A DNA stretch of 33,722 bases, taken from Cellulosilyticum sp. GTDB lineage: Bacteria; Bacillota; Clostridia; Lachnospirales; Cellulosilyticaceae. Positions 1 to 7,679 of this stretch are shown piece after piece. The stretch's first letter is position 1. Each line of letters starts with the position of its first letter. The notes beneath the pieces are model-generated. The model worked only from the letters and a program-made list of their open reading frames with translations. It was not told the origin of the DNA and searched no databases. The translations under genes and the position numbers were made by a program. The DNA lies in NCBI GenBank assembly GCA_017421915.1, contig JAFOHG010000019.1, positions 1-33,722 of the forward strand, given 5' to 3'.

Positions 1-204
1 ACTTTCCGTTACTTTTATCCGACTTTAGAAGGGGCTTATAGTTGGTGGTCTTATCGCTTTAAAGCAAGAGAGAAAAATGCAGGATGGCGTATTGATTATT
101 TCTTAGTATCACAAGACTTAAAGGACGCATTAGTAGATAGTCAAATTCATAAAGATATTTTAGGGTCTGACCATTGTCCGGTTATGCTAGAGATTAATTT
201 ATAA
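1..204 (+). CDS. Exodeoxyribonuclease III, C-terminal part (5' end outside window)
   Basis: This is the last 67 codons of an open frame that enters from the left edge and ends at TAA 202-204. The residues fit the C-terminus of the exonuclease III / AP endonuclease family (endonuclease-exonuclease-phosphatase fold), which cuts DNA at abasic sites and degrades duplex DNA from 3' ends. What shows this is the stretch with SWWSYRF, then WRIDYFLVS, then GSDHCPV; the Ser-Asp-His triplet carries the family's catalytic Asp and His. The start and the N-terminal catalytic residues are not in the window. The next gene starts 20 bases downstream and could be co-transcribed. The family call is secure; the choice between ExoA/XthA subgroups is not made. 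Confidence 0.9.
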   Translation, partial: TFRYFYPTLEGAYSWWSYRFKAREKNAGWRIDYFLVSQDLKDALVDSQIHKDILGSDHCPVMLEINL

Positions 205-224
205 AAATAGAGGGGAAAATAGAT

Positions 225-779
225 ATGATTATTGGGAAAAAAGAAATACTATTAAAGAATGGGCAAAAAGCTATATTACAGAGTCCATTAATTAAAGATG
301 CGAAGGCACTTATTCAGCATATATATAAGACTGCAGAAGAAACTTATTATATGGCACGTTATCCAGAAGAGATTGTTATAACAGAAGAAGAGCAAAAAGA
401 AAGATTAAAAAGTATAAATGCAGCTACATGTGAGTGTATGTTAGTAGCCTACATAGAGGGAGAACTAGTTGGACATGCTGGGATACAAAGAATTAAAAAT
501 CATATAAAGTATCTTCATCGAGGATATCTAGGTATTTCAATTCAAAAGAAGGCATGTAATTTAGGGCTTGGAACACTAATGATAGAGGAACTATTATCTT
601 ATGCAAAACAAATGGGATTTGAGCAAATAGAGTTGGGTGTTTTTGCAGATAATGAAAGGGCAAGACACTTGTATGAAAAGATGGGATTTAAACAGGTGGG
701 TGTTCAACCACGTGCTTTTAAATTAAAAGATGGTACATATCGAGATGAAGTTCAAATGATTTATATGATTGAAAAATAA
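225..779 (+). CDS. GNAT family N-acetyltransferase
   Basis: The 184-residue protein fits the Gcn5-related N-acetyltransferase fold, which moves an acetyl group from acetyl-CoA to an amine. Motif A is seen as LGLGTLMIEELL (acetyl-CoA pyrophosphate loop) followed by AKQMGFEQIELGV. The following NERARHLYEKMGF matches motif B. The C-terminal YRDEVQMIYMI strand is also typical. The length is normal for a single-domain GNAT. The ATG at 225 follows an AGGGGA ribosome-binding site. The substrate cannot be read from the sequence; RimI/RimJ-like protein acetylation, antibiotic or small-amine acetylation are all possible. It lies just downstream of the exonuclease III gene and may share its transcript. 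Confidence 0.85.
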   Translation: MIIGKKEILLKNGQKAILQSPLIKDAKALIQHIYKTAEETYYMARYPEEIVITEEEQKERLKSINAATCECMLVAYIEGELVGHAGIQRIKNHIKYLHRGYLGISIQKKACNLGLGTLMIEELLSYAKQMGFEQIELGVFADNERARHLYEKMGFKQVGVQPRAFKLKDGTYRDEVQMIYMIEK

Positions 780-862
780 ATTTAGCTTTTTTATGGGGTA
801 TAGGATGTAATTTATTCAAATAAATGATATGGATTATAAATTTAAAGATTTCCACATAAACT

Positions 863-886
863 AGTCCTATCTTATAAGAAAGGACT
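863..886 (+). promoter_or_regulatory. Hairpin enclosing the ribosome-binding site of the repeat protein
   Basis: AGTCCT at 863-868 is the reverse complement of AGGACT at 881-886, and the loop contains the palindrome CTTATAAG (871-878). The Shine-Dalgarno AAAGGA (879-884) lies mostly inside the 3' arm, so folding could limit translation of the gene at 894. The stem is only 6 bp and chance is possible in AT-rich DNA. Confidence 0.35.
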
Positions 887-893
887 TAAGAAA

Positions 894-1130
894 ATGGCAG
901 ATGAAAAAAAGAGCTTAACAAGCAATGATTGGGTAGAAACAGATTCTCTTACAAAAGAAGGTACAAAATATTCAAATCGTGTAGTAGCTGAAAAGACAGC
1001 AACCAATAATCAGTGGATTGGTGCCAATCATCTAAGTACAGAGGGAACAAAGTATTCAAATCGCCATCAAGCTGAAAAAACAGCAACAAATAATCAATGG
1101 GTATCAAGAAATATGCCTGATGAAAAATAA
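894..1130 (+). CDS. Small hydrophilic protein made of 28-residue tandem repeats, unknown function
   Basis: I do not recognise a family. The 78-residue protein is built from two full 28-residue repeats (residues 11-38 and 39-66) and a 12-residue start of a third (67-78). Each unit begins N-[DQ]-W-[VI] and contains EGTKYSNR and AEKTATN. The protein has no Cys, no signal peptide and no membrane segment, and is rich in Thr, Asn, Lys and Glu. The ATG at 894 follows AAAGGA at 879-884. A bidirectional terminator follows at once, so it is a single-gene unit on this side. The period is too long for a simple coiled coil. A structural or ligand-binding repeat is possible, but no function is assigned. 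Confidence 0.7.
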   Translation: MADEKKSLTSNDWVETDSLTKEGTKYSNRVVAEKTATNNQWIGANHLSTEGTKYSNRHQAEKTATNNQWVSRNMPDEK

Positions 1131-1137
1131 TTAAAAT

Positions 1138-1192
1138 AAAAAATATCCCTAAAAAGAATAATATGATTACTCTTTTTAAGGGATATTTTTTT
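1138..1192. terminator. Intrinsic terminator, probably bidirectional
   Basis: The arms AATATCCCTAAAAAGA and TCTTTTTAAGGGATATT pair with one bulged A, and T-rich tails lie on both strands. It ends the small repeat gene (+). It can also stop transcripts from ilvA (-), whose stop codon is about 90 bases away. Confidence 0.85.
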
Positions 1193-1279
1193 ATTAATGG
1201 GTACTAAGAAGCACACCAATATTAATGCATCTATGGATAGCTTTATATGTATCGTTAGATTTATGAAAAAAGATAAGCA

Positions 1280-2500
1280 CTAATAAATCACTTCAACATC
1301 ATAACCATGTGCTTCAAGGGCTTTTTCTACTTCCTTAATATGTTCATGTCCATTTGTTTCAACAGTGATTTCAAGAGCAACATGACGAAGACGATCTAAA
1401 GCTTTAAACTGATTATGATCTAGTTTAACTACGTTTGCGCCAACCTCAGCAAGAATCTCTGCAATTTTAACAAGTTGACCTGGTGTGTCTTTAAGTTTAA
1501 CAGAGAAGCAGAAAAGACGACCACGAGAATAAAGTCCACGATCTAATAAAGAAGACATAGTTAAGATATCAATATTACCACCGCTAATAACAGAAACGAC
1601 ATTCTTACCTGTGACATTAAGTTTTTTGAGTGCAGCTACAGGAAGAACACCTGTTGCTTCAGCTACGATTTTATGCTTTTCAACAAGAAGGAAAATAGCC
1701 TCAGCTAAGTCTTCATCATTAATTGTAATGATTTCATCTACATATTCTTGAACAATATCATAAGTTAAAGAACCAACCGTTTTAACATTGGCACCATCAG
1801 CAATACTATCAGCTGATCCTAAAGTAATAGGATGACCAGCAATAAGAGATTCTTTCATACCCATAGCGCCAGTAGCTTCCACACCGATGACTTTAATATT
1901 AGGGTTAATTGCTTTAGCGGCAACAGCAATACCACTAATTAAGCCACCACCTCCAACAGGAACAAGGATAATATCTGTCTTTGGTAGGTCTTCTAGAATT
2001 TCAAGAGCAATAGTACCTTGCCCAGCCATTACATCTAAATCATCAAAGGGATGGATAAAAGTATAACCGTGTTCTTTCTCTAGGCGTCTTGCCTCTTCAC
2101 TTGCCTCATCGAATACATCACCTGCAAGGACTACATTAGCGCCCCAATTTTTTGTGGCTTGCACTTTGATAAGAGGTGTTGTTTTAGGCATAACAATTGT
2201 TGTATTAATGCCAAGTGCTTGACCAGAGTAAGCAACACCTTGAGCATGATTTCCAGCAGAAGCTGCAATTAAGCCTCTTTGTTTTTCTTCATCAGATAAT
2301 TTTTTTATTTTATTTAATGCACCGCGGAGCTTGAAGGCTCCTGTTAATTGAAGATTTTCAGGTTTTAGATAAACTTTGTTATTATACTCATGGCTTAGCT
2401 CATGACTATAAATTAAATTAGTATGAATACAAGTTGATGCAATACGTTCTTTAGCCGCAAGGACATCATCAAGTGTAAGGGTAGTAGCATTAACTGACAT
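1280..2500 (-). CDS. ilvA: Threonine ammonia-lyase with C-terminal ACT domain
   Basis: This PLP enzyme deaminates L-threonine (and often L-serine) to 2-oxobutyrate and ammonia, either as the first step to isoleucine or in threonine catabolism. The PLP lysine is K57 in GAFKLRG. The substrate/PLP loops are SAGNHAQG (81-88) and GGGGLISG (183-190). An ACT-like regulatory domain covers about residues 325-406. The length of 406 aa matches the short form with one ACT domain rather than the ~500-aa two-domain biosynthetic form. I chose the ATG at 2500 because AGGAGG is 7-8 bases upstream; an in-frame ATG at 2548 has no such site. A TATAAT (complement of 2551-2556) lies upstream. The gene stands alone. 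Whether the role is biosynthetic or catabolic cannot be told; ilvA is the usual label. Confidence 0.9.
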   Translation of the reverse strand: MSVNATTLTLDDVLAAKERIASTCIHTNLIYSHELSHEYNNKVYLKPENLQLTGAFKLRGALNKIKKLSDEEKQRGLIAASAGNHAQGVAYSGQALGINTTIVMPKTTPLIKVQATKNWGANVVLAGDVFDEASEEARRLEKEHGYTFIHPFDDLDVMAGQGTIALEILEDLPKTDIILVPVGGGGLISGIAVAAKAINPNIKVIGVEATGAMGMKESLIAGHPITLGSADSIADGANVKTVGSLTYDIVQEYVDEIITINDEDLAEAIFLLVEKHKIVAEATGVLPVAALKKLNVTGKNVVSVISGGNIDILTMSSLLDRGLYSRGRLFCFSVKLKDTPGQLVKIAEILAEVGANVVKLDHNQFKALDRLRHVALEITVETNGHEHIKEVEKALEAHGYDVEVIY

Positions 2501-2800
2501 AATTATTCCTCCAGATTCTTTTTGGTAAAATATAGATTTCACAAACAAGAATTATAGTTATTTATCAACTTTATGAATGTGAAATCACTAAGAGAAACCA
2601 AACTAAATGTATGAATCGCTCAAGTTTATAATTGATTTCCCTACAGAAATGATATAACAATTTAAAATTAAATAAAATCTTAAGATAATTAATATAATTT
2701 TTATTATAGTCAAATATAAAATGATATGCAAATAGAGTTTGAAAGTTTTATAAATGAAGTATCATTTTATATTTGTTATGAAAATAGGGGGAAGAATAAG
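2501..2800. other. Divergent intergenic region between ilvA and the RseC-like gene
   Basis: This 300-base, very AT-rich stretch separates two divergent starts. On the minus strand a TATAAT (2551-2556 complement) can serve ilvA, but I see no convincing -35. On the plus strand an AATATAAT-type box near 2690-2697 can serve the RseC-like gene. An in-frame ATG at 2726 extends the downstream gene by 25 codons but has no ribosome-binding site. I see no riboswitch, T-box or RNA gene here. Confidence 0.4.
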
Positions 2801-3259
2801 ATGCCATATGGAATTGTAAAAGAAATAAAGGACAATACTGTAGTAGTTACAATGCAACGACAAGATATGTGTGGAGACTGTCATGCCTGTGAAATGTTAA
2901 GTGGTAAGAAACAATGTACACTTAATTGTAAAACGGATATTCCCTGTCAGATAGGAGATCAAGTTGAGGTTTCTATTACCAATGACTACTTTTTAAAGGC
3001 AACTTACTTGATTTATGGTATTCCGTTAGTAGGTTTATTATTAGGTTTAGGTATGGGTGTGTGTGTATCTAGAGTCATAGGTGTACAGTATGAGGATATT
3101 GTTGTTGTAGTATCTATGATAATCGGCATAGGGCTTGGTATGTTTTATATTAAAGTAAAGGATCATAAAAAAACTTATGAGCAGTTTTTACCACAAATTA
3201 TAGGAAAGTATGAAGTAGAGCTTAAAGAGAAGAAAGGAATGGATTATAAAATAAAGTAA
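2801..3259 (+). CDS. RseC/MucC-like SoxR-reducing system membrane protein
   Basis: This 152-residue inner-membrane protein fits the RseC/MucC family. Members are linked to the Rnf/Rsx electron-transport complex and to reducing SoxR. The N-terminal domain carries a Cys cluster (C24, C27, C30, C39, C43, C49) including CGDCHAC. Two membrane helices follow at about 66-90 and 98-118, and then a short charged tail. The start at 2801 follows AGGGGGAAGA; the longer in-frame start at 2726 lacks a ribosome-binding site. In anaerobes such proteins are often found without RseA/RseB, as here. No rnf genes are visible in this window, so its partner is unknown. It ends in a strong terminator shared with trkH. 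Confidence 0.8.
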   Translation: MPYGIVKEIKDNTVVVTMQRQDMCGDCHACEMLSGKKQCTLNCKTDIPCQIGDQVEVSITNDYFLKATYLIYGIPLVGLLLGLGMGVCVSRVIGVQYEDIVVVVSMIIGIGLGMFYIKVKDHKKTYEQFLPQIIGKYEVELKEKKGMDYKIK

Positions 3260-3311
3260 GCTGAAAAATGAAATAGAAATATCAACCTATAGAGTGAAAA
3301 ATATTAAGTAT

Positions 3312-3368
3312 AAAAATAGCCATTTGGATGAAGTATTATTTTAACATCAATCCAAATGGCTATTTTTT
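3312..3368. terminator. Bidirectional terminator between the RseC-like gene and trkH
   Basis: AATAGCCATTTGGAT pairs perfectly with ATCCAAATGGCTATT. T-runs follow on the plus strand, and the A-run at 3312-3316 gives a T-run on the minus strand. It sits between the convergent genes. Confidence 0.9.
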
Positions 3369-3375
3369 AAGGAAA

Positions 3376-4824
3376 TTAATTTTTCTTCCAAAGTTCAGGA
3401 ATCATTAATAGTAAAATTGGATAAATCTCAACACGTCCGATAATCATTAACATAGAAAAAGTAAGCTTACTAAGATCGCTAAAGGCTGAGAAATTTCCCA
3501 TTGGTCCAACCATTTCAATACCGGGTCCTATATTATTAAGTGTTGCAATAACAGAAGTAATAGTTGTTGCTGCATCAAAATTATTAATAGAGATAATTAA
3601 GACTCCTGTAAAGAACACTAACATATAAACAAAGAAATAAGTTGTGACGCTTAAAACAGTTTGAGAATCTACTTTTTTACCATTTAAACGTACAACATAG
3701 CATCCGTTAGGATGGATGATACGTTTAAAGGAACAAGATAAACTTCTAAAGCCAATTAAAATTCTTGAAATCTTAATGCCTCCCCCTGTAGAGCCAGCAC
3801 AACCACCTGCAAACATAATGAGGAGAAGTAAAATTTTACTAAACATTGGCCAAAGGTTATAGTCAGCTGTAGCATAACCTGTTGTCGTCATGACAGAAGC
3901 TACTTGGAAAGAAGTATATCTAAAAGCAGTTCCAACAGAAGTGTAATAGCCAGTAGTTAGTAAGTTAATCATGATTAAAAGTGTAGCTGTACTTAAAATA
4001 AAGAGATATAGACGTAGTTCTTGATCTTTCCAAAAGTTTTTCAAATTACCTTTTAGAACAAAGTAATAAAGTGAGAAGTTAATCCCTGAAAGAATCATAA
4101 ATACTGTAATAATCCCATCAATTAAGGCACTATCATAGTAACCAACACTAATATTTTTATTAGAGAAACCACCTGTTCCAAGTGTACTAAAAGAGTGTAA
4201 AAGTGCATCATAGAAAGACATACCTGCAAGCATTAATAAAACAACTTCTAAAAGTGTTAAGCCTAAGTAAATGCAGTATAAAATCTTTGCACTAGTAGCA
4301 AGTTTAGGTACAATTTTACCGACAATAGGACCTGGACTTTCAGCCTTCATAACTTGCATAGAACCCATTCCCATAGAGGGTAGTAGGGCAATAGTGAGTA
4401 CTAAAATCCCCATACCACCTACCCAGTGAGTAAAACAACGCCATAATGCAATACCATGAGGTAAAGAGGCAATTTCAGTTAAAATGGTAGAACCTGTTGT
4501 AGTAAATCCAGAGCTTGACTCAAAAAAGGCATCCACAAAAGATGGAATTGCCCCACTAAAATAAAATGGAAAAGCTCCAAAGAAAGAAATAAGGAGCCAT
4601 CCAATAGCTACAATAGCAAATCCTTCTTTAGGATAAATATTTTGATCTTTAGGTTTAATCAGTAGTAAAGGTACCCCACAAGCTAAAATAATTAACATTG
4701 TAAGTAGGAAAGATGATAAATCTCCATCTTGATAAAAGAGAGCAGTAAGCGTTGGGACAAAAAGCGTGATACACTCACATACCAATAACATTCCCAAGCT
4801 TCTTAATACTATTCTTAAGTTCAC
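3376..4824 (-). CDS. trkH: Trk/Ktr potassium uptake channel subunit TrkH
   Basis: This is the membrane pore subunit of a Trk-type K+ uptake system (482 aa, about 10 hydrophobic segments plus four pore loops). The four selectivity-filter regions are visible in order: SSGFTTTGST, FSTLGTGGFS, VMTTTGYAT and ATLNNIGPG. It works with the cytosolic TrkA encoded just upstream. The start is GTG at 4824, preceded by AGGAGGG at the right spacing. It lies 50 bases inside the 3' end of trkA, which suggests translational coupling. The downstream terminator ends the operon. TrkH is a good label, but a TrkG/KtrB-type name would describe the same fold. Confidence 0.93.
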   Translation of the reverse strand: MNLRIVLRSLGMLLVCECITLFVPTLTALFYQDGDLSSFLLTMLIILACGVPLLLIKPKDQNIYPKEGFAIVAIGWLLISFFGAFPFYFSGAIPSFVDAFFESSSGFTTTGSTILTEIASLPHGIALWRCFTHWVGGMGILVLTIALLPSMGMGSMQVMKAESPGPIVGKIVPKLATSAKILYCIYLGLTLLEVVLLMLAGMSFYDALLHSFSTLGTGGFSNKNISVGYYDSALIDGIITVFMILSGINFSLYYFVLKGNLKNFWKDQELRLYLFILSTATLLIMINLLTTGYYTSVGTAFRYTSFQVASVMTTTGYATADYNLWPMFSKILLLLIMFAGGCAGSTGGGIKISRILIGFRSLSCSFKRIIHPNGCYVVRLNGKKVDSQTVLSVTTYFFVYMLVFFTGVLIISINNFDAATTITSVIATLNNIGPGIEMVGPMGNFSAFSDLSKLTFSMLMIIGRVEIYPILLLMIPELWKKN

Positions 4825-6175
4825 TTGCTAGCCCTCCTGTTGACAATACAATATCTTTAAAACTATTAATGTGACTTTTAGTAATTAATAGAACACGGTC
4901 ACCAACTTGCACACTATCATTTCCAGAAGGAATAACAACGGCATTTTTACGTACAATCGTAGCAATGAGTACATCAGGTACAAGATGCAATTTACTAAGT
5001 GGAATACCAATAATTGGGTCATCTTCAGCTGCAATAAATTCTATAATTTCTCCTTCATCACCTAAAATACGATGAAGTGTTTCAATAGATTGACCACGGA
5101 CAAATTTTAAGATTTGATTTGTAATAATTTCTTGAGGCTTAATAATAATATCTAGACCTAATGGAGCAGTTAATTCACTACAATGATTTTTGCTCATTTT
5201 AGTCATAATACATTGAACAGAAGCTTGTTTCGCTAAAATAGAAGAAATGATATTTTGCTCATCGCTTCCAGTAAGAGAAATAAAGCCATCTACATTCTCA
5301 AGTTGTTCTGAATGAAGGAGTGTACCATCTGTACCATCACCATTAATAACAAGAGCTTGAGGTAAATCTTCAGCAAGAACTTCACAAATAGCTTCATCTT
5401 TTTCAATAATCTTAACTTTAATGTGCATTTGCCCTAGTAAACGAGCTAAATAGTAAGCAATCTTACTACCACCAACAATCATAACATTACGTACTTTAGT
5501 AGGATTTGGTGATAGTATTTTAGAGAAGGAGTACACATCTGCTGTCTTACCAATAATGAAAACAGAGTCTCCAACTTCAATTTTAAAATCACCATTTGGG
5601 ATAATAAGCTCATTTTGTCTTGTAACAGCTCCAATTAATATAGGAATATTATAAATACTAGCAATAGATTTTAATTGCATGCCTGCAATTGGCATATCTT
5701 CTTTTACAATAAAATCCATCATGCGGACACGACCTTTAGCAAAGTTTTGAATCTTGATGGCACCTGGAATGGTTAAAAGACGAGCAATTTCATCAGCAGA
5801 AGCTTCTTCAGGGTTGATAACCATATCAAGACCAAGATCTTCTTTGATAAGAAGTAATTCTCTAGCATATTTGGGGTCCCTAATACGAGCAGCTGTATGC
5901 TTAGCCCCTAATTTCTTAGCGGTTAAACAGCAAAGCATATTGATTTCATCTTTTCCTGTTACCGTAATAACAAAGTCAGCATCATTACAACCAGCATCTA
6001 GCAGGGTGCTAGTGCTAAATCCATTTCCTTTAATAGGCATTACATCTAAAGTATTATCTACTTTTTCAATGACTTTTAGATTATTATCTATAATTGTAAT
6101 GTCATGACCTTCTGTTTGGAGGGACTGGGCAAGAGCATAACCAACTTTTCCAATTCCTATAATAATAATTTTCAT
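4775..6175 (-). CDS. trkA: Trk system potassium uptake regulatory protein TrkA
   Basis: This is the cytosolic nucleotide-binding regulator of the Trk K+ channel (466 aa). It has two tandem RCK units, each a Rossmann NAD/nucleotide-binding half and a TrkA-C half. The first begins MKIIIIGIGKVG (G7, G9, G12), and its acidic D30 ends the second strand. The second begins near residue 229 with NVMIVGGSKIA, where the canonical third glycine is altered. TrkA-C halves sit around 150-215 and 375-455. The ATG at 6175 follows AGGAGA. A promoter of the TTTACA/TATACT type lies 50-75 bases upstream. The 3' end overlaps trkH by 50 bases. The length is normal for the duplicated form. Confidence 0.93.
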   Translation of the reverse strand: MKIIIIGIGKVGYALAQSLQTEGHDITIIDNNLKVIEKVDNTLDVMPIKGNGFSTSTLLDAGCNDADFVITVTGKDEINMLCCLTAKKLGAKHTAARIRDPKYARELLLIKEDLGLDMVINPEEASADEIARLLTIPGAIKIQNFAKGRVRMMDFIVKEDMPIAGMQLKSIASIYNIPILIGAVTRQNELIIPNGDFKIEVGDSVFIIGKTADVYSFSKILSPNPTKVRNVMIVGGSKIAYYLARLLGQMHIKVKIIEKDEAICEVLAEDLPQALVINGDGTDGTLLHSEQLENVDGFISLTGSDEQNIISSILAKQASVQCIMTKMSKNHCSELTAPLGLDIIIKPQEIITNQILKFVRGQSIETLHRILGDEGEIIEFIAAEDDPIIGIPLSKLHLVPDVLIATIVRKNAVVIPSGNDSVQVGDRVLLITKSHINSFKDIVLSTGGLASELKNSIKKLGNVIGM

Positions 6176-6223
6176 ACAAGTATCTCCTATATGTAAAGTT
6201 TAAGAATGCAAATTATAGTACTA

Positions 6224-6251
6224 AGTATAGCAAAAAATATAGGAATGTAAA
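6224..6251 (-). promoter_or_regulatory. Sigma-A-type promoter for trkA-trkH
   Basis: On the minus strand TTTACA (complement of 6246-6251), a 16-base spacer and TATACT (complement of 6224-6229) are seen, with TGC just before the -10 (extended -10). It lies between the preceding minus-strand gene and trkA, giving trkA-trkH its own start. Confidence 0.6.
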
Positions 6252-6306
6252 ATTCAAAGTGCAAAATAAATAAAAATTTCTAGGGAAAAGAAGAATAAGA
6301 GTTTAA

Positions 6307-7488
6307 TTAGAGTCTAGGTGGTAAGTCCCAGCCAGTCAATTCATTCATAAAAGCACTTTTTGCATCAGAGATCGTATGACCTGATGTAGTAGACTCAGAA
6401 CTACTAGGTTTTGTAGGCTGTGAAATAGGGGGTTCAGTTTTGGGAACGAGTGTCTGAGTAGATGAAGAAGCAGATTCAATAGTTAAAAGAAGACCTTCTA
6501 ATAAAAGTTCTAACTCTGAAGAAATGACTGTATCGGTATGAAACCTAGGAAAGTCAATCATAGATAACGTACATAATTTAAGGTAAGACGTAATAGAAGC
6601 ATATATTTCTTGCCCGATAAAAGGTGAAGTTGTATGCGTCAAAAAGTAGCAACGATGAATATTATTTTGTATAGAGCAAGGAGCAGGGAGACTAAAAGTC
6701 TTGCCATTATCTATTGAAATAATCATTTGCAGTTTATGATTAATTAAGGCATTAATCCAAATGATATTATAGTAGCAAAAAATGACGGGATTACAAGGAT
6801 ACTGAGTGGTAGCTAAAGCGGTGATTTGGGTTGAGTAGTTATTAAAGTAAGAAAGCTGATATTTACCATGTAATTCAGAGATATAGGTAATGTGTAGTGT
6901 ATCCTCTTCGATACAGACACTGTAATCGGATATAGGCTGAGGAGAATTAAGATACACAGAAGAAGTTACTTGAGTTTCGGAGATTTGTAATACATTAAGA
7001 TGATAGCCTTCATCATGGGTGATAAAAAAGACAAAGAGCTGATAAGGGGTTATATAACTTTTGATTAAGCTAGGTTGAGTATGGCAAGTAAGAAGCGTAA
7101 TGAGTTGTGGATTATAAAGATTTTCTTGAACAAAATTGTAAGATGTAGATTCGGCTTGGTGAGATAGGTATACAATATAGGGCGTATTTTGAAGCGTATA
7201 GATAATGGGAGAAGTAAGTATAAAGTTAGAGTTTGCATTAGATATCAGTGAATTACGCGCAAAGCGATTCCCTTCATAGATATAGTAATTTAAGTGGAAG
7301 GCATCAGGCATGACAGCTACATATAGTTTTCCATTTGTATCCATATGAGCACTATAGTCAGTTGTATATTGACTAGATATAGGAATGGGCTTAGAAGAGG
7401 ATGGAGAAAAGGACTGACAAAATACACCATTTTTAGGTGTGGCATTAATTAAAGAAAAATAACGATTAGTATGAAATATATAAGGCAT
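6307..7488 (-). CDS. Uncharacterised protein with Asp-box motif, possible beta-propeller
   Basis: I recognise no named family. The 393-residue protein is rich in aromatic and beta-prone residues. At 258-265 it has SIDNGKTF, which fits the Asp-box (S-x-D-x-G-x-T-F/W) of sialidase-like beta-propellers. DTNGKLYVA at 50-58 is compatible with another blade turn. A Ser/Thr/Pro-rich linker (about 338-371) precedes a short C-terminal segment ending TGWDLPPRL. There is no signal peptide or membrane segment. The ATG at 7488 has a near-perfect AAAGGAGGT site. It is divergent from the Cys-rich protein gene at 7680, with a shared 191-base control region. A surface or spore-layer role is only a guess; one Asp-box alone does not prove a propeller. 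Confidence 0.65.
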   Translation of the reverse strand: MPYIFHTNRYFSLINATPKNGVFCQSFSPSSSKPIPISSQYTTDYSAHMDTNGKLYVAVMPDAFHLNYYIYEGNRFARNSLISNANSNFILTSPIIYTLQNTPYIVYLSHQAESTSYNFVQENLYNPQLITLLTCHTQPSLIKSYITPYQLFVFFITHDEGYHLNVLQISETQVTSSVYLNSPQPISDYSVCIEEDTLHITYISELHGKYQLSYFNNYSTQITALATTQYPCNPVIFCYYNIIWINALINHKLQMIISIDNGKTFSLPAPCSIQNNIHRCYFLTHTTSPFIGQEIYASITSYLKLCTLSMIDFPRFHTDTVISSELELLLEGLLLTIESASSSTQTLVPKTEPPISQPTKPSSSESTTSGHTISDAKSAFMNELTGWDLPPRL

Positions 7489-7679
7489 CTATTAAAACCT
7501 CCTTTGAGTAAGAAATATAACTTTTTCAATGGATTTGGAGCTATTACTTTATAAATATATTGAATCATAAATAAATTTATACATAAATGTAACCAAAAAC
7601 TTTAATTTCCATATTATAGTATTGGAAACGACAAATTATGATTTCCATCCTTCAGGGATCATACAGGAGGTTTTAAATT

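Noticed and set aside
2501..2548. Longer ilvA N-terminus
   Set aside because: It has no ribosome-binding site, and the AGGAGG lies inside it, just before the ATG at 2500.
5754..6107. 117-codon plus-strand frame inside trkA
   Set aside because: It is the antisense of a well-supported gene and shows no ribosome-binding site or family signal.
7489..7679. Sporulation sigma-E or sigma-K promoters between the divergent pair
   Set aside because: CATA-like pieces are present, but spacing and -35 elements do not match the known consensus.
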